Shown here: piece by piece, positions 17,226 to 26,109 of the stretch | Numbering within the stretch: position 1 is the first letter of the stretch | Layout: each line of letters starts with the position of its first letter | NCBI GenBank assembly: GCA_910587545.1 | Contig: CAJUMI010000008.1 | Location: forward strand, 1 to 47,326 | Length of the DNA stretch: 47,326 bases | Direction of reading: 5' to 3' | Source: an uncultured Muribaculaceae bacterium | GTDB lineage: Bacteria; Bacteroidota; Bacteroidia; Bacteroidales; Muribaculaceae | The notes under the pieces: model-generated | What the model was told of the DNA's origin: nothing | The model's database searches: none | What the model saw: the letters and a program-made list of their open reading frames with translations, nothing else | Translations under genes and position numbers: made by a program

Positions 17226-17298
17226 AAAATTCAAATAAAGAGTTTTTACAGAAATAGTGAATGCAGAATAAACGTAATATTTATATATGTATATAGAA

Positions 17299-18057
17299 AT
17301 GAAAAAGACATTATTAGCTCTAATGCTGATGGTTGGCGGACTTGCCGCATCAGCGCAGTATTTCTGTACCGATCAGGGCAAGGTCATGCTCTACAAGGCT
17401 GTGGACAAATCCGGAAAAGATTCTGTTGAATCTGTCATATAGGCTACGACAGTAGGAGTGGAGACTGCTGCCGACGGTAAGATCTCGGTCAGGCTTCAGG
17501 AAATCCAGTCTGATCCTGACAACCCCTTGGCCGAAATCAAGACTTACTCGACGTATATTTACGATCCTCAGACCGATGTCTCTACCATCATACCTATGAG
17601 TGCCGACGACTTTAAGAACTTCATATTAACCATGATCAAGGACGCTGCTGCCGCCAACGGGCAGTACATGAGCGAAATGGATCTAGCCGATATCGAGAAA
17701 GTTATGTCGACAAAGGGGCAAATCGAATTTACTATTGACCCAAAAGCCGAAGTGGGTTCAAAGATACCCAATTCGACTCTTCGCCTTAGCGCCGGCCAAC
17801 TTTCCATGTCGATGAATTTCTGGGAGGGCAAATTTCTTGGAGCGGAATCTGTGACCACTGAAGCCGGAACATTCGACTGTGTGAAGATTTCATACGTGAT
17901 GCGCACAAGCTCGCCCAATGGCAACGAGAAGCGCAACGTCACTGCATGGTATGCAAAAGGCATCGGACTTGTTCGCAGCGTTGATACTGATAAAAAAGGC
18001 GATATCACGGCCGAACAGAATCTCTTTGTGATCAAAGAACCGAAACCGGCCGAATAA
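17299..18057 (+). pseudogene. Exported TapB-like (DUF3108-like) protein interrupted by one in-frame TAG
   Basis: The ATG at 17299 begins a signal peptide (MKKTLLALMLMVGGLAASAQ) followed by 'YFCTDQGKVMLYKAVDKSG'. Codon 48 is TAG (17440-17442). The same frame then stays open for 205 codons (ATTVGVETAADGKISV...) to the stop at 18055-18057 and keeps coherent coding sequence. The pattern of an exported beta-rich protein with 'EAGTFDCVKISYVMRT' and 'TAWYAKGIGLVRS' resembles TapB/DUF3108-like proteins, for which a biochemical role is not well defined. A single CAG to TAG change would explain the break. It could be a true pseudogene, a recent mutation or a sequence error. A promoter and a terminator flank it intact, suggesting that the damage is recent. 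Confidence 0.75.
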
Positions 18058-18077
18058 TAATTCCTGTTCAAGAAATC

Positions 18078-18118
18078 AAAAGGCGGTGTATCCAACAATT
18101 GGAAACACCGCCTTTTTT
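18078..18118. terminator. Bidirectional intrinsic terminator
   Basis: A 12-base perfect stem (18078-18089 with 18105-18116, core AAAAGGCGGTGT) contains an inner TCCAA/TTGGA stem and ends in T residues on both strands. It separates the TapB-like gene from the convergent T9SS cargo gene. Confidence 0.88.
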
Positions 18119-18135
18119 GAGTGCAGACGTTATGA

Positions 18136-19551
18136 TTATCTGATGAATTCTTTGTTGGTTTTACCGCCTCGGCTGACAACATATATGCCGTTTGTGGGAT
18201 TGTCGACTCTGACGCCCTGAAGGTTGTAGTATACGGCGGGAGTGTCGGTGCTGTCGATTTTGATGTCCGATATGCCTGCAGATCCGACAGGTTCGAATTT
18301 AAGTACGGCGGCCGCTATACAGCCGGGGCCGTCCTTGATGCCGTTCACATTTGTCGAACCAGTCGCCATATAGATGTGTATCAGAGCTGTTCCATCTTCA
18401 AGCGGCTGGGCTGTGATCGAATTATATCCGGCCGATGAAGCGTAATTGTCGGGTTCCCAGGTTGCGACTATCTCTCCGGCTTCATTATAGATACAAATGC
18501 CCATCGGCATGGGGTTCATCTGTAGATTGCTCGAATAACCGTGGATGAAATAACGTTTGTCGTTGAGGACAAAAGTATCGAAACCGTTGTTTTCCGAGGG
18601 AGCTTTCTCACGAATTGCTGCCTGTACGGCTTCGCAGGCGGGTCTTACCGCAGACTGCCATCCGCAGCCGATCATATCCCATCCGCTGCCATTGGATGAG
18701 TTCATGATGTAGTAGTTGAAATAGTCGGGATTTTCGTCAAGTTGGCTAAAATCGTCAATGCAGGGATGGACGATATTTGTCGGGCTGGTGCAGCCAAGAT
18801 ATGTTCCAATATAATTGTCGGCTGACAGATCCGTGTCTTTCAGAGTGCCGTCGCCTGCGCCGAATGCGTATGCCATACGGATGTTTTGGGCTGATGGACC
18901 GTTCTGGCCTTGAGGTGCGATAAAAAATATAGCTTCGTTAGTGAAGTCACCTGCTACCCGTCCGACACAGTCGATGCGCCCGAGGCCGAATGCTGTTGTT
19001 ATGCTACCGTCTAAATAGTCTTCGGGCTTTATGGGGTATCCGTTGGCGCCGATCGGATAGTCGAGATCGAAATGTTTGATGTCGCCGGTGGAAGACTGGA
19101 AGACTGACCATATACGGCTCGACAGTTCGGGTTTGGTGAAATAGTGTCCGATAAGGAAGTTACCGGCATCGTCCATTGAGATCGCCGTACCATAGTAGTC
19201 CGGAATTTCGATGTCGTCGTTGTTTCTTCTGATCTTGAATTTGCGTCCTTCAAGTGAAGGGAGTTTGTAGGCTTGTTTGAAACCGTCTTCAGTTACGGCG
19301 TCAATGGCCATAGTGGTCATGTTGATGGTGTAGAGTACACCGTCGCGTCCGGTAGCAAAGCGAGGACACGGTTTGCTCTTTATGGCATCTTCAGATGACC
19401 AGTTGGGATTGTTACCATCCCAGTCATCGTTGATCTCTGTGGTTTTAAACTTCCATACCTCGGTGAGGGTCGGGGTTTGACTTTCGGCAAGAGCCGTGAA
19501 TGCGGGCGCTATCGCGGCCACAGCAGCTAAAGAAAGTAGATGTTTCTTCAT
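18136..19551 (-). CDS. Secreted protein with T9SS C-terminal sorting domain, function unknown
   Basis: The 471-residue product has a signal peptide (about 1-22, ending ALAE). A long region follows with repeated beta-rich segments such as 'RDGVLYTINMTTMAIDAV' and 'MDDAGNFLIGHYF', hinting at a propeller-like fold, but I do not recognise the family. The end ('YYNLQGVRVDNPTNGIYVV', then a Lys/Arg-rich finish) matches the type A sorting signal of T9SS cargo in Bacteroidales. The protein is probably exported by the Por/Gld system encoded in this window and attached to or released from the surface. It is monocistronic, ending in a shared terminator. The 121 bases upstream (19552-19672) are AT-rich, with no clear promoter. 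Confidence 0.8.
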   Translation of the reverse strand: MKKHLLSLAAVAAIAPAFTALAESQTPTLTEVWKFKTTEINDDWDGNNPNWSSEDAIKSKPCPRFATGRDGVLYTINMTTMAIDAVTEDGFKQAYKLPSLEGRKFKIRRNNDDIEIPDYYGTAISMDDAGNFLIGHYFTKPELSSRIWSVFQSSTGDIKHFDLDYPIGANGYPIKPEDYLDGSITTAFGLGRIDCVGRVAGDFTNEAIFFIAPQGQNGPSAQNIRMAYAFGAGDGTLKDTDLSADNYIGTYLGCTSPTNIVHPCIDDFSQLDENPDYFNYYIMNSSNGSGWDMIGCGWQSAVRPACEAVQAAIREKAPSENNGFDTFVLNDKRYFIHGYSSNLQMNPMPMGICIYNEAGEIVATWEPDNYASSAGYNSITAQPLEDGTALIHIYMATGSTNVNGIKDGPGCIAAAVLKFEPVGSAGISDIKIDSTDTPAVYYNLQGVRVDNPTNGIYVVSRGGKTNKEFIR

Positions 19552-19672
19552 GCGTAATTAAATAATGTGGTTGATAATATAAAATTAGATAAAGGGTCGT
19601 CGATTAGACAGGTAGGGTAAGGGTTCGCTAATTTAGCCTTAATTTCGCTAACTGCAATATAATTTGATGATT

Positions 19673-20983
19673 TTAATGTATATTAACGGTTTTTTGATTC
19701 TGTAATTTATAAAAGATATACTCAAACAGGCCCCTCAAAGCCAGATAGATGATAAATGCAAGCCACAGACCGTGATTGCCGAGCGAACTGCTGCATGAGA
19801 AATAGATCACAAAAAACATTATGGTCGATAAAAGCATGGAAATCAGCATTATCTTTGTCCTTGTCAGCCCTATCAGGATGCCGTCCCAGACAAAAGCCAT
19901 TGTTCCGGCGACAGGTATGGCAACCGACCATAGACGATAGTCGGCACATACTTCAAGCACATGGAGATCGTCGGTCAGCAGACTCAGAATATCTTTGCCA
20001 AGCAAAAGATAGACAAGACTGAATGATAACGCAAGGGCTGCTCCGATCTGAGTCAGACGCACGATAAGAAGTGAGAGGGTTTTGCGGTCGCGTCGGCCTT
20101 CGAATTTGCCGGCAAGCGCTTCTCCGGCAAAGGCAAAACCGTCCATAAAGTAGGAGAAAAACATGAACAGTTGAAGCAGCAGGGCGTTTGCGGCAAGAAT
20201 ATCAACGCCCTGTTTTGTTCCGGCACGGGTGAACCACACCGTTACCGCAACCAGGCAGAGGGTGCGTAGAAAGATGTCGGCGTTGATGCTGAAAAAACGT
20301 TTTAGTTCGGCGATGGCTAAGAGCTCTGCCGCTGCAGGACGCCGCGGCCTGTAGTGGTGAAACGCGGTCGCGAGTCCGAACAGGAAGCCGGTCCATTGGG
20401 CTGTGGCCGATCCTATGGCGATGCCTTTGATGCTCATGCCGAAGCCGAAAACGAGCAACAGGCTTGCAGCGATGTTGACAATATTGGTCAGCAGCGCCAT
20501 ATACATGGGCATTCGAGAGTTCTGCATACCGAGAAACCAGCCCGAAAGAGCGAATGTGCCGAGGGTGGCCGGTGCTCCGGTGACGGCGATAAGGAAGTAG
20601 TGCCGGGCTAAAGGTGCGGTAGTGGGATCGGCATCCATAAACCGCAGCATGACATCGGCTATCGGAACACTGACCGCTGTAATCAGCAGACCGACGACGA
20701 TTCCGACCATCAGAGCACGGTAGAGATGCGAGGCCGTGGCAGTCCAGTTGCCTGCCCCATATGCCTGGGCTGTGATACCGCTCGACCCCATGCGTAGAAA
20801 TCCGAAAAGCCAGTAAAGCATGTTGAACATGCTTGAGCCGATGGCTATTGCTCCGATGTAAGAAGCCGATCCGAAGTGTCCGGCGATGGCGACGTCGATC
20901 ATGGCCAGCAAGGGAGTCGTGATGTTGGACACGATTGCCGGAAAAGCGATAGAGCTAATCTGTCGTCGCAGACTGACGGTCAT
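19673..20983 (-). CDS. MATE family multidrug/cation antiporter
   Basis: This 436-residue protein of the multidrug and toxic compound extrusion family should export organic cations or drugs using a Na+ or H+ gradient. Twelve hydrophobic segments are visible in two similar halves: the first half opens with 'ISSIAFPAIVSNITTPLLAMIDVAIAGHFG', and the middle carries 'IGSATAQWTGFLFGLATAF'. It looks closest to the DinF-like branch, judging by the opening. It starts on the last base of the M16 stop (TAATG), so the two are translationally coupled. It is the last gene of a six-gene operon. Confidence 0.9.
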   Translation of the reverse strand: MTVSLRRQISSIAFPAIVSNITTPLLAMIDVAIAGHFGSASYIGAIAIGSSMFNMLYWLFGFLRMGSSGITAQAYGAGNWTATASHLYRALMVGIVVGLLITAVSVPIADVMLRFMDADPTTAPLARHYFLIAVTGAPATLGTFALSGWFLGMQNSRMPMYMALLTNIVNIAASLLLVFGFGMSIKGIAIGSATAQWTGFLFGLATAFHHYRPRRPAAAELLAIAELKRFFSINADIFLRTLCLVAVTVWFTRAGTKQGVDILAANALLLQLFMFFSYFMDGFAFAGEALAGKFEGRRDRKTLSLLIVRLTQIGAALALSFSLVYLLLGKDILSLLTDDLHVLEVCADYRLWSVAIPVAGTMAFVWDGILIGLTRTKIMLISMLLSTIMFFVIYFSCSSSLGNHGLWLAFIIYLALRGLFEYIFYKLQNQKTVNIH

Positions 20984-22275
20984 TACAGATCGCTTTTTGA
21001 CAGGTCGCCGGCCACGGATATGCGCAGGGCTTCGGGATTGAGATAGCGGCGGGCCATTTCGCAGACGATCTCCGGGCTGATCTCGGCCAACGCTTTCTGA
21101 CGTGCGTAGAAGTAGTCGTCGGGCACGCCGACAGTGCGGCGAAGTTCATAGTAGTCCATCATCGTCATCGGAGTGTCAAGCGTCGAGGCCAGGTCCGAGG
21201 CCACGTTGAATTTGAGACGTCTGAGCTCGTCATCGTCGAGCGGCACCTCGGCCATGCGTACGAGTTCGGCACGCGTTTCGTCGATCAATGCTCCTGCATG
21301 GCTGTTGTCGCACTGCGCCGAGATCACCGTGCAGCCGCCTTCGCGCGCGCCGAGTAATGCTGCCGATATGCCGTAAGTGTAGCCTTTGTCCTCGCGTATG
21401 TTCATCATCAGCCGGCTACCGAAATATCCGCCGAGAGCGGTGACGGTCATGCGCAGCAGATTGTAGTCGGGATGATAACGCGGTATGGCCGGGATCGACA
21501 TTGTCACAGCGCATTGCAGCGAACCGGGTCTATCGATCCTGGAGATGCCCGGCGCTTCGGGAGCGTATGGCACTATGTTGACGGGCGATATGCAGTCACG
21601 GCCGTCGATCTGTTCGAGCAGACGGCAAAGCTGTGAGAGATCCTGATTGGAGACACGTCCGCACAGATAGGCGTGGATATGGCGTGAGTTGAGGATCTGT
21701 CGATGGAAGTCTATGAGACAGTCGCGGGAGATGGCCTCGATTTCGTCTGGCGTCGGGATACGGCTTTCGGGGTGGGATGCGCCGGCAGACATGCGTCGGT
21801 TGTCGGCCGCCGAAAGGAAACTTACGCGGCTGAGATTGAGCCGTTGTTTGGCGGCACCCTTGCCGCGGATTATTTCAAAGGCTTCAGCCGGGAAAGTCGG
21901 CGCAGTCAGACAGTCGATCATCGTCGGGGCAAGAGTGACGAGTTTCGACGAGAGAGCCGAAAGCTGCATAGACGTGTGATGGCTTGAGGCAAATGAGTTG
22001 AACCATGCTCCGTTATAGTCGACTATATCTGCGATGGTCTCGCTGTCGCTTTTGCTGTTGCCCTCGCGCAGGAGTTCGGCGGCAAACGACGCCGTGCACT
22101 GTCGTGCGCAGTCATATGTGCCGCCGTCGGCGATGATGTTGAGTCTCGCAACGTCCTGATCTCCGCCGAAGAGGGTGTGGAGCACAAGACCGTTCGACAA
22201 TGTCTCGGTATGTTCGTCGGGTATGGACAGACGGCCGAACGGCCTGATCTCAGGGGCTTTGGTCCGGTCAAGCAT
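20983..22275 (-). CDS. M16 (insulinase-like) peptidase homologue lacking the zinc-binding motif
   Basis: M16 proteins form a clam-like chamber, and active ones carry HxxEH. In this 430-residue copy the corresponding stretch reads SFAAELLREG, with both histidines and the glutamate absent. The rest of the fold is recognisable: 'TLSNGLVLHTLFGG' at the start, 'HHTSMQLSALSSKL' and the later 'GGYFGSRLMMNIREDKGYTYGI'. That later R...Y motif of the second half is well kept, as in the non-catalytic partner subunits of two-chain M16 enzymes. No active partner is adjacent. The ATG at 22275 overlaps kdsB by 8 bases. A second in-frame ATG at 22302 would overlap by 35 and is less likely. Confidence 0.85.
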   Translation of the reverse strand: MLDRTKAPEIRPFGRLSIPDEHTETLSNGLVLHTLFGGDQDVARLNIIADGGTYDCARQCTASFAAELLREGNSKSDSETIADIVDYNGAWFNSFASSHHTSMQLSALSSKLVTLAPTMIDCLTAPTFPAEAFEIIRGKGAAKQRLNLSRVSFLSAADNRRMSAGASHPESRIPTPDEIEAISRDCLIDFHRQILNSRHIHAYLCGRVSNQDLSQLCRLLEQIDGRDCISPVNIVPYAPEAPGISRIDRPGSLQCAVTMSIPAIPRYHPDYNLLRMTVTALGGYFGSRLMMNIREDKGYTYGISAALLGAREGGCTVISAQCDNSHAGALIDETRAELVRMAEVPLDDDELRRLKFNVASDLASTLDTPMTMMDYYELRRTVGVPDDYFYARQKALAEISPEIVCEMARRYLNPEALRISVAGDLSKSDL

Positions 22276-23029
22276 TCCGGTCGAGGGTTTTGAGATAATC
22301 AATAGCGGCTTTCAGATCATCGGGGGTGTCGATGCCTATTGTCGGCCGGTCGGTCAGAGCCACGCGTATTTTATAGCCGTTCTGCAGCCAACGCAGTTGC
22401 TCGAGCGACTCCGACAGTTCGAGCGACGACTGGGTGAGGCGGGTGATCTCGGCGAGGATCTCGGCGCGGTAGGCGTAAAGGCCAACGTGAGTGTGAAATT
22501 CTACATTGTCGAGCCATTGTTGCCATGGATGGTTGCGGACATAGGGAATGATCGCGCGGGAGAAGTAGACCGCATTGCTGTCGTTGTCCATGATCACCTT
22601 GACCAGATTGGGGTCGAAAAGAGCCTCGAAACCTTTTGTCTTGTCGAACTTCCTCGCAAGCGTGGCGATTGCTACGCCGGAGTTGTCAAAACAGGCTTTG
22701 AGCGATGCGATCTGCTCGGGCGCGATAAACGGTTCGTCGCCTTGAATGTTGATTACAACGTCGGCGTCCGAGCCTACATTCGTATATGCCTCGCGACAAC
22801 GGTCTGTGCCGCTGCGGTGACTCTCCGAGGTCATTACGGCTTTGCCACCGAATGCTGTGACCGCGTCGAATATGCGGCTGTCGTCTGTCGCCACGACGAC
22901 ATCGTCGAGTTCGCGGGATGCCTGACGGTAGACGCGTTCGATCATAGTGCGCTCGCCTATCATGGATAGCGGTTTTCCTGGAAAACGGCTCGACGCATAT
23001 CGGGCCGGAATTATACCTATAAATTTCAT
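22268..23029 (-). CDS. kdsB: 3-deoxy-manno-octulosonate cytidylyltransferase (CMP-Kdo synthetase)
   Basis: KdsB activates Kdo with CTP to CMP-Kdo, the donor for the inner core of lipopolysaccharide, in the cytoplasm. The 253-residue product matches the family in size. It begins with 'IGIIPARYASSRFPGKPL', the nucleotide-binding loop, and carries 'SESHRSGTDRC', 'INIQGDEPFI' and the closing 'TIGIDTPDDL'. It overlaps nfeD by 4 bases (ATGA) and the M16 gene by 8. Its presence makes this operon partly one of envelope synthesis. Confidence 0.96.
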   Translation of the reverse strand: MKFIGIIPARYASSRFPGKPLSMIGERTMIERVYRQASRELDDVVVATDDSRIFDAVTAFGGKAVMTSESHRSGTDRCREAYTNVGSDADVVINIQGDEPFIAPEQIASLKACFDNSGVAIATLARKFDKTKGFEALFDPNLVKVIMDNDSNAVYFSRAIIPYVRNHPWQQWLDNVEFHTHVGLYAYRAEILAEITRLTQSSLELSESLEQLRWLQNGYKIRVALTDRPTIGIDTPDDLKAAIDYLKTLDRNA

Positions 23030-24399
23030 GATTGTTCTTCTGGGGTTAACTGTGTTGGTTCGACATATAGCTGCGCGTTCTCATAGCGTGTGATCCTGAT
23101 GCTGCTGCCGGCTTCGACAAACGCTCCGGTCGATACAGCGTCATAGACCTCTCCGTCAAGCAGAATCTTGCCCGCCGGGCGCATGTCGGTCATGGCTCTG
23201 GCCTTGTGGCCCACCAGTCGGGCCGGACCCATGTCAACGCCGATATATCCGTCTTTCACGTCCTGGGTGAGCATCAGTTCAGAGTGACGGCGGAAGAATT
23301 TTGGCCCGTGACGCGAAGTGAGCCAGCCGATAAGCGCGATGGCCGCCACAATGCCGGCGCCGACGATTACAAGCGGTCTTGCCAGAAGCAGGATGGCGTC
23401 TGATCCTGACTCCTCAGATCCGGTCGGCATGATTGCCGCACACAGAGCCACGACTATGGCCGTGATGCCGGCGATGCCGCATATACCGAACCCGGGTATG
23501 ACGAAAAACTCGAAGGCTATTAGCACAATGCCGATGATCAGCGTGATTACAATCCATGCCGGTAGTGTCCCGCTGACAAGCATTGGCAGGAAGTAGAGAC
23601 AGGCGGCTATCAGTGCCACAGCCGCAGCGACTCCGAGACCGGGGGTGTGCATTTCCATATATATACCGCCGATTATTAGCATGACAAGCATGGCTCTGAC
23701 GCCGGCGTTGCTCAGAAAGCCGATTATGTCGTCGGTCAGCGAGGGCTCGAACGTCACTCTTTCGGCGTCGCTGATGTCAAGACGTTTCAGCATTTCGTCG
23801 AGCGATGTCACGGTGCCGTCCGAAAATCCGGCCTTGAGAGCCTCTGACGATGAGAATGCAGTCACTTTTTCGGGGTTGACCATGGCTTCGGCTATCGATG
23901 GGTCGCGACGCCATGTCGGCACGCTGTCGCCGGGCAGGATATGCTTGCCGTGGTGTTCGGCCGTGCTGCGCATTATCGAGCTCATATAAGCCTGATATTT
24001 GTCGGGCATGGGCTGTCCCTGACCGTCAACGACAGTCGCGGCGCCGATGCTTGAGCCGGGAGTCATGAAAACGCTGTCACAGGCAAGAGCTATCAGTGCC
24101 CCGGCCGACGCTGCGTTATGGTCGATATAGGCCACTGTCGGCATCGGAAGCCTGAGTAGAGCTGTTCTGATGGAATCTGCGGAGTCGAGCGCGCCACCGT
24201 ATGTGTTCATTCTCACGACAAAAAGGTCGGTGTTCTCGGCGACAGCCTTGTCGCATGCGCGCCGGGTGTGTTGCCATGTCCGGGCATCGATCTCATCTTC
24301 GAGAGGCAGGATCAGCACTCGTGTTGCAGCGGCGCCCTGAAGCGGCGCTATGACTGCGAGCGCAAGCATCGTGATGAATGTCAGATAAAAGCGTTTCAT
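23026..24399 (-). CDS. NfeD-family membrane-bound serine protease
   Basis: This is a 457-residue long-form NfeD. A signal peptide (about 1-25) leads into a ClpP-like protease domain. The serine is likely in 'HNAASAGALIALACD', preceded by 'MNTYGGALDSADSIRTALL'. Then come four or five membrane helices (about 235-350) and a soluble OB-fold end ('KDGYIGVDMGPARLVGHKARAMTDMRP ... GKILLDGEVYDAVS'). Such proteins cut membrane-linked substrates, often stomatin-like partners. No stomatin gene is adjacent here. It overlaps both neighbours by 4 bases. Confidence 0.9.
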   Translation of the reverse strand: MKRFYLTFITMLALAVIAPLQGAAATRVLILPLEDEIDARTWQHTRRACDKAVAENTDLFVVRMNTYGGALDSADSIRTALLRLPMPTVAYIDHNAASAGALIALACDSVFMTPGSSIGAATVVDGQGQPMPDKYQAYMSSIMRSTAEHHGKHILPGDSVPTWRRDPSIAEAMVNPEKVTAFSSSEALKAGFSDGTVTSLDEMLKRLDISDAERVTFEPSLTDDIIGFLSNAGVRAMLVMLIIGGIYMEMHTPGLGVAAAVALIAACLYFLPMLVSGTLPAWIVITLIIGIVLIAFEFFVIPGFGICGIAGITAIVVALCAAIMPTGSEESGSDAILLLARPLVIVGAGIVAAIALIGWLTSRHGPKFFRRHSELMLTQDVKDGYIGVDMGPARLVGHKARAMTDMRPAGKILLDGEVYDAVSTGAFVEAGSSIRITRYENAQLYVEPTQLTPEEQS

Positions 24400-25433
24400 T
24401 CTCTTTGTGTTTTATTTTTGCGTCTTGAAAAATATGTCGGAAGCAGGCAACATCCGGCGATAAGATAGATGTAATAGCTCAGCATTCGCCATATAAGCGC
24501 GATGACAAGCGCTATGCTCACATCGCCTATAAGATCCCCGTAGTAGTTGGTGAACAGCCACTCGCTTATGCCGCTGCCGCCGGGGGTAGGGCTGACCATT
24601 AGCACGACCCATACGACGAACTGACGTCCGAACACAAGCAGCCCCGAGGCCGACGGTACGAAGCCCCAGAAAAGGGCGTTGACCACGAGATAACGTGAAA
24701 ACCATGACACGACTGTGGCTGCGAAAACATTGAGCCACCAGCGTAACGACGCATGTTTGACCAGGGCCGATGTCTCGAGCATGTTTGATGTGGTGCGGTC
24801 GATCGCACCCTGCCATCTGCGCAGCGGTTTCCATCCGAAAATTCTGTGGAGTATGTTTGCCACCGCCTGCGGACGCGCTATTATACCGCAGAAGAGTATG
24901 GCCGTCCAGACGACGATGCCGGCGTAGACGAGCCAGAAGACAATCTGTATGCCGTCGATGAGCGTTTGCGATTCGCATGCTGTAAACAGGTCTTCTTCAG
25001 GTAAAAGCATGACAAGTATCGGGCAGAATACCACGAAAAACAGCTCGTCGAGAAAAAGAGTCGTCAGAGTGAGGGTTGTGGCACGGCCTACGTTGATGCC
25101 CTCGCGGTTGAGATAGAAAACGGCAAGGGCGCTTCCTCCGACCACCGAGGGTGTGATCGCCGAGGTGAACGCGCACATAAGGTCTACTTTGACTGCGCGT
25201 CCCCACGGCAGGTCGCCTCCGGCTATGGTGTGAAACCGCCATGACAGACCGAAATCGCGTCCGACAACAAAAAATGCTGCCGCAGCCAGAGCGATCGCGG
25301 TGCGCCACGAGAACTCAAATCCGGATAGCGCCCCTGGGTTGAACTCGTTGTGAAACATCCAAACGATCACTGCTATGCCGATCGCGATCGGCAGCAGCAT
25401 TTTCCAAAGCGTTTTTGAAAGTTCTCCGGGCAT
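24396..25433 (-). CDS. Lysylphosphatidylglycerol synthase TM-region / flippase-like membrane protein
   Basis: The 345-residue product is a polytopic membrane protein with about eight helices, of the UPF0104/AglD-like family related to the membrane half of MprF. Family members move lipids or lipid-linked glycans between leaflets. Conserved-looking segments are 'SAITPSVVGGSALAVFYLNREG' and 'SPTPGGSGISEWLF', the latter a family signature (PxPGGxG). No lysyltransferase domain is present, so it does not make lysyl-lipid itself. I start at the ATG at 25433. The frame opens 9 codons earlier with a less typical start. It lies 50 bases after the ThiE-like gene. Confidence 0.85.
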   Translation of the reverse strand: MPGELSKTLWKMLLPIAIGIAVIVWMFHNEFNPGALSGFEFSWRTAIALAAAAFFVVGRDFGLSWRFHTIAGGDLPWGRAVKVDLMCAFTSAITPSVVGGSALAVFYLNREGINVGRATTLTLTTLFLDELFFVVFCPILVMLLPEEDLFTACESQTLIDGIQIVFWLVYAGIVVWTAILFCGIIARPQAVANILHRIFGWKPLRRWQGAIDRTTSNMLETSALVKHASLRWWLNVFAATVVSWFSRYLVVNALFWGFVPSASGLLVFGRQFVVWVVLMVSPTPGGSGISEWLFTNYYGDLIGDVSIALVIALIWRMLSYYIYLIAGCCLLPTYFSRRKNKTQRE

Positions 25434-25483
25434 CGTCGTGCATATTAAAAACAATATCAAATATCCTCTAAATCGGGTCCTGT

Positions 25484-26071
25484 CTATTTGCTGTCAAGGT
25501 ACTCGAGCATCAGTTTCACTTCGGCAACAGGATCCTTGGCCTCGATCAGCCGACGTCCTGTAGCTATGCCCGATACCCCTGCCGCCATATAGACCGGCGC
25601 GTCTTCCGGTGAGATATCACCTGTGGCTACTATAGGGGTCTCGATACCTGCGTCGCGCACGGTGCTGACAAGTTCGGTGATTTCTCCGACCGGCATGTCC
25701 GGCGGCAGAGTCACATAATCGATGTCGGCGTTGCGGAGGGCCATAACGCCGGCTGCGCTTGTCACATCTACGCCTATGACGGCTTCAGGCCCGAGCTCCT
25801 CGCGGATAGCCGCGGCCGAGCGGTTGGTGGTGCTGACCAGGTGCACACCGTGGAGTCCCAGCTCCTTGGCCGTTGCGGCACGGTCTTCAATTGTCAGAAA
25901 TGCAGCCGCATCGCGACACATTGTGATTATATCGGGCGCCATTGCCTTGATGTCGTCGTCTGTCAGATCAGACAGATGCAGCTGTATCCATCGGCATCCG
26001 CCTTCGAGTGCCATTTGGACTGTCTCCGCGACCGAATAGCGGTCGTTTGTCTGTGCGATAAATTGTAACAT
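25484..26071 (-). CDS. ThiE/TenI-family protein with altered active site
   Basis: The 195-residue product has the TIM-barrel fold of thiamine phosphate synthases: 'GGCRWIQLHLSDLTDDD', 'IEDRAATAKELGLHGVHLV' and the C-terminal 'MAAGVSGIATGRRLIEA' are recognisable. In ThiE the first motif is normally QLREK, whose Arg and Lys bind the pyrophosphate. Here it reads QLHLS, and the VHLGQ motif is VHLVS. It may therefore be a TenI-like or otherwise repurposed paralogue and not a working thiamine phosphate synthase. No other thiamine gene is near. It is the first gene of the six-gene operon and begins almost at the predicted transcript start. Confidence 0.8.
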   Translation of the reverse strand: MLQFIAQTNDRYSVAETVQMALEGGCRWIQLHLSDLTDDDIKAMAPDIITMCRDAAAFLTIEDRAATAKELGLHGVHLVSTTNRSAAAIREELGPEAVIGVDVTSAAGVMALRNADIDYVTLPPDMPVGEITELVSTVRDAGIETPIVATGDISPEDAPVYMAAGVSGIATGRRLIEAKDPVAEVKLMLEYLDSK

Positions 26072-26078
26072 GATATTG

Positions 26079-26109
26079 CAAAATTAATAAGTTTATCTTT
26101 TATATCAAA
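26079..26109 (-). promoter_or_regulatory. Strong promoter of the six-gene operon
   Basis: On the minus strand TTTG (26106-26109) and TAATTTTG (26079-26086) are exactly 19 bases apart. The -7 box ends only 7 bases before the ATG at 26071, so the transcript should have little or no leader. No other good promoter is seen inside the operon. Confidence 0.75.

Noticed and set aside
17440..17442. TAG as a recoded sense codon
   Set aside because: Every other gene uses TAG normally or not at all as a sense codon, and stop recoding in this phylum is known from phages, not hosts. A point mutation is simpler.
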